Below are positions 62,110-64,000 of a stretch of DNA of 64,000 nt, one piece after another. Within the stretch, counting starts at the first letter, position 1. Every line of letters begins with the position of its first letter. Position numbers and translations under genes: made by a program. The stretch covers positions 5,554,213 to 5,618,212 of the forward strand of contig NZ_CP033924.1 in NCBI RefSeq assembly GCF_003815875.1, written 5' to 3'. This DNA comes from Chryseobacterium lactis (GTDB lineage Bacteria; Bacteroidota; Bacteroidia; Flavobacteriales; Weeksellaceae). The notes beneath the pieces are model-generated. The model made no database searches, had not been told where the DNA came from, and saw nothing but the letters and a program-made list of their open reading frames with translations.

Positions 62110-63153
62110 TTATTTATATTTCATATTCATATAGGACACTTCTACATTATCTTTATTTTTCCAAATATATCCGACACCGGGTTTGGTAAGAGTAGAGTTT
62201 TTAATCAAAATATTTCCATTATATTTTTTTGAATTATTTAGGTCACCAATAGAAAACGACATAGAATAATTGGATAAATTACTAACAAAGCCATCTATGG
62301 AAATATTAATATTTTTAGTAGGTTTTGCTTTATCTGAAAATGCATACAGATTAATACCTAACCCTGCGCTTGCATTATTATAAGTATATACATTTTTTAT
62401 ATTAATCCCATCCAATACTTCTTCATATAAAGAAGGTTCTATGTGTAATCCGATTTGAGGTAATGTACCCACTGTGTTTGAAATCAGCATATTCTCTACC
62501 GTTACATTTTTACCGGAAGTAATGGTAATACCGTTCCTTCTTACTTTATCAATCCATCCTCCGTTTATCATCACATCTTCGCTTAAGCCAGCCGTTTCAG
62601 ATCCAATAAAAATACCATCTCCCCATGTGTTTTTTATGATAGGATTGTAGATTGTAACTTTCTTAGCATCCTGAATTGATATTCCAGCGTTCCATTCTCC
62701 TGTGTGCTTAAGTTTAGCTTCTCTGTTTCCAACTACATACGGATTATATAAAGTTACATTCTCAGCATTTTCAATTTTTACGATATCATAATGTCTTCCC
62801 TTCACTTCTCCAGTGTAAATAATCTTGGAGTTCTTTTGAAAAAAAACATTAGTATTAGATGATATTTTTAGACCAATACTGATATAAATAGGATAATCCG
62901 GAAGTAATATATTTCGATGGGTAGCAAAGAAAGATTGTATATCCTTTGTATAATCCTGATTAGAGTTTTTACTATATCCACTCTTGAGAATACTCTCTAA
63001 CTTGTCCCATCCACTCAAGTTTATATTATTGGGTGAATAGGGTTTAGTATATTGATTAATAATATTTTCCGGTGGCAATAAATAGGAAAAATCAGATTTC
63101 TGACAAGAAAAGAAACTATTAAACAAAATAATTAATAAAAACTTATATTTCAT
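62110..63153 (-). CDS. Right-handed beta-helix lipoprotein (pectate-lyase/GH28-like)
   Basis: A 347-residue protein with a lipoprotein signal (FNSFFSCQK, lipid Cys 17). Repeating coils of the form ..NVTLYNPYVVGNR, ..KVTIYNPIIKNTWGDGIFIGSE, ..GKNVTVENMLISNTVG and ..INIKNVYTYNNASAGLGINLYA identify a parallel beta-helix, as in polysaccharide lyases, GH28 hydrolases and capsule depolymerases. No catalytic triad can be confirmed by eye. In this cluster it may trim or anchor the exported glycan. It sits between the polymerase-like gene and the GT4 gene. Confidence 0.78.
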   Translation of the reverse strand: MKYKFLLIILFNSFFSCQKSDFSYLLPPENIINQYTKPYSPNNINLSGWDKLESILKSGYSKNSNQDYTKDIQSFFATHRNILLPDYPIYISIGLKISSNTNVFFQKNSKIIYTGEVKGRHYDIVKIENAENVTLYNPYVVGNREAKLKHTGEWNAGISIQDAKKVTIYNPIIKNTWGDGIFIGSETAGLSEDVMINGGWIDKVRRNGITITSGKNVTVENMLISNTVGTLPQIGLHIEPSLYEEVLDGINIKNVYTYNNASAGLGINLYAFSDKAKPTKNINISIDGFVSNLSNYSMSFSIGDLNNSKKYNGNILIKNSTLTKPGVGYIWKNKDNVEVSYMNMKYK

Positions 63154-63170
63154 ATCACATGTATTTATAG

Positions 63171-64000
63171 TTATAAATTACTAAAAAATATAAATATTCC
63201 CACTAATCCGAGAACTATGACAGCAAAAGGTATTTTATCATTGTATTTCTTATTGAAATATGGCATCATTAAAAATGGAATTAAAATCCAAGACATTACG
63301 CCCCATCTGTCGGAATAAGGAATATGGAAAAATAGAAAAAATATGCAACTTAAAAGAATAAATAATTCAAAAATGACTAAATACATAGTATCCTTAATAT
63401 TTTTCTTATCCATTCTATTTTTCAAATAAATAAAAAGAAGCAAAAAAAACGAATTAAAAATAACAAATTGCGGTTTAAATCCTACAAGATACAGGCCATC
63501 CGAAGCATTTGCATCAAGATAACTACTTCTTCTTTCATCAACAGTAGAAACCAGACTGCTATCTATGATTGTGTTGAAACCAAAATTAAAAAAAGATAAA
63601 ATAATACTTACGACATATAAAATATAAAAGTACTTAATAGGGATTTTTTTATAACTGTAATTTATTGTAAATAAAAGTGCAATAGGAATAATACTTGTGA
63701 AATGAAACAGTATACATAAAATAAATGTACAGATAAGAGGAATTTTACTTTTGTTTTTATTTCTATTAAAAAATAAAACAATTCCTAAAATAAAAAATCC
63801 TAATGATACTCCTTGTCTTATAATATTTATTCCTAATGTCTTGTAGAAAAATAAACTGAAAAAAGTAAATAGAATAAATAAAATATTAACAGAATAGATT
63901 TTTGAAATATAGTAAGTGGTTAAAAAAATAGTCCCATTAAATGCAATGGCCATAAACATAAAAAAGGTTACAGGATCATTACCAAAAAACAATTTTAAAA
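63171..64000 (-). CDS. EpsG/Wzy-like polysaccharide polymerase, N-terminus outside window
   Basis: An open frame of at least 276 codons runs off the right edge, so the start is beyond 64000. At least eight hydrophobic helices are visible, with the EpsG-type Arg motif GINIIRQGVSLGFFILGIVLFF about 50 residues into the visible part and a periplasmic-type loop VDERRSSYLDANASDGLY. It fits O-antigen/capsule polymerases of the EpsG family, which join repeat units in the periplasm. The shortness on the visible side and the missing N-terminal helices are due to truncation by the window only. Confidence 0.78.
   Translation of the reverse strand, partial: LKLFFGNDPVTFFMFMAIAFNGTIFLTTYYISKIYSVNILFILFTFFSLFFYKTLGINIIRQGVSLGFFILGIVLFFNRNKNKSKIPLICTFILCILFHFTSIIPIALLFTINYSYKKIPIKYFYILYVVSIILSFFNFGFNTIIDSSLVSTVDERRSSYLDANASDGLYLVGFKPQFVIFNSFFLLLFIYLKNRMDKKNIKDTMYLVIFELFILLSCIFFLFFHIPYSDRWGVMSWILIPFLMMPYFNKKYNDKIPFAVIVLGLVGIFIFFSNL

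Overview
The window looks like a chromosomal segment of a low-GC Bacteroidota of the Flavobacteriia, most likely Chryseobacterium or a close relative. The evidence is the AT-rich coding, Bacteroidota-type promoters (TAnnTTTG at -7), a PorX-type type IX secretion regulator and a small type IX sorting-domain protein. SusC/TonB-like outer-membrane receptors, the HD / lpxD / lpxC-fabZ / lpxA / efp gene order and double-glycine bacteriocin-like peptides point the same way. I found no rRNA or tRNA gene and no CRISPR array. The genus is inferred from recalled gene content, not from a search.

Layout. (1) 1-5,700 is the edge of an accessory island: a truncated protein, an excisionase-like helix-turn-helix protein, a possible RteC-like protein, a protein with three NUMOD4 units, and a tyrosine recombinase. 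Several short direct-repeat arrays lie in its non-coding parts. (2) 5,765-20,000 holds envelope and nutrient-scavenging genes: two outer-membrane barrel receptors, a GH92 alpha-mannosidase, a TIMP-like secreted protein, a phytanoyl-CoA dioxygenase/dicarboxylate symporter pair, a BON-domain pair and a CocE-like hydrolase. (3) 20,100-30,400 has alkylation repair (AlkB, AraC-Ogt fusion), agmatine/polyamine synthesis (agmatinase, arginine decarboxylase), a HAD phosphatase, a secreted phosphatase, thiamine and cobalamin cofactor enzymes, and DinB and YafY proteins. Many dispersed repeats sit in the gaps. (4) 30,400-38,300 carries ABC transporters (including LptB with an extra C-terminal domain), TM2, two convergent double-glycine peptides too short for ordinary ORF calling, hemB, and a NatAB-type exporter. 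(5) 38,380-46,200 is the conserved sucD / lpxD paralog / efp / lpxA / lpxC-fabZ / lpxD / HD block for lipid A and elongation. (6) 46,300-54,900 holds an S41 peptidase, PorX, YciI, exonuclease III, RlpA, two small secreted proteins and rimO. (7) 54,980-64,000 is a surface-polysaccharide cluster read entirely on the minus strand. It has an RmlC-type epimerase, two initiating sugar transferases, an aminotransferase, two formyltransferase-fold proteins, a PIG-L deacetylase, a GT4 transferase, a beta-helix lipoprotein and an EpsG/Wzy-like polymerase cut by the window edge.

The less ordinary signals are the double-glycine peptide pair at 33,912-34,298, the NUMOD4 triplication with eroded HNH cores next to an integrase, the LptB C-terminal extension, a formyltransferase-fold protein lacking the usual catalytic Asn inside a likely N-formyl-sugar locus, and at least three families of dispersed intergenic repeats.
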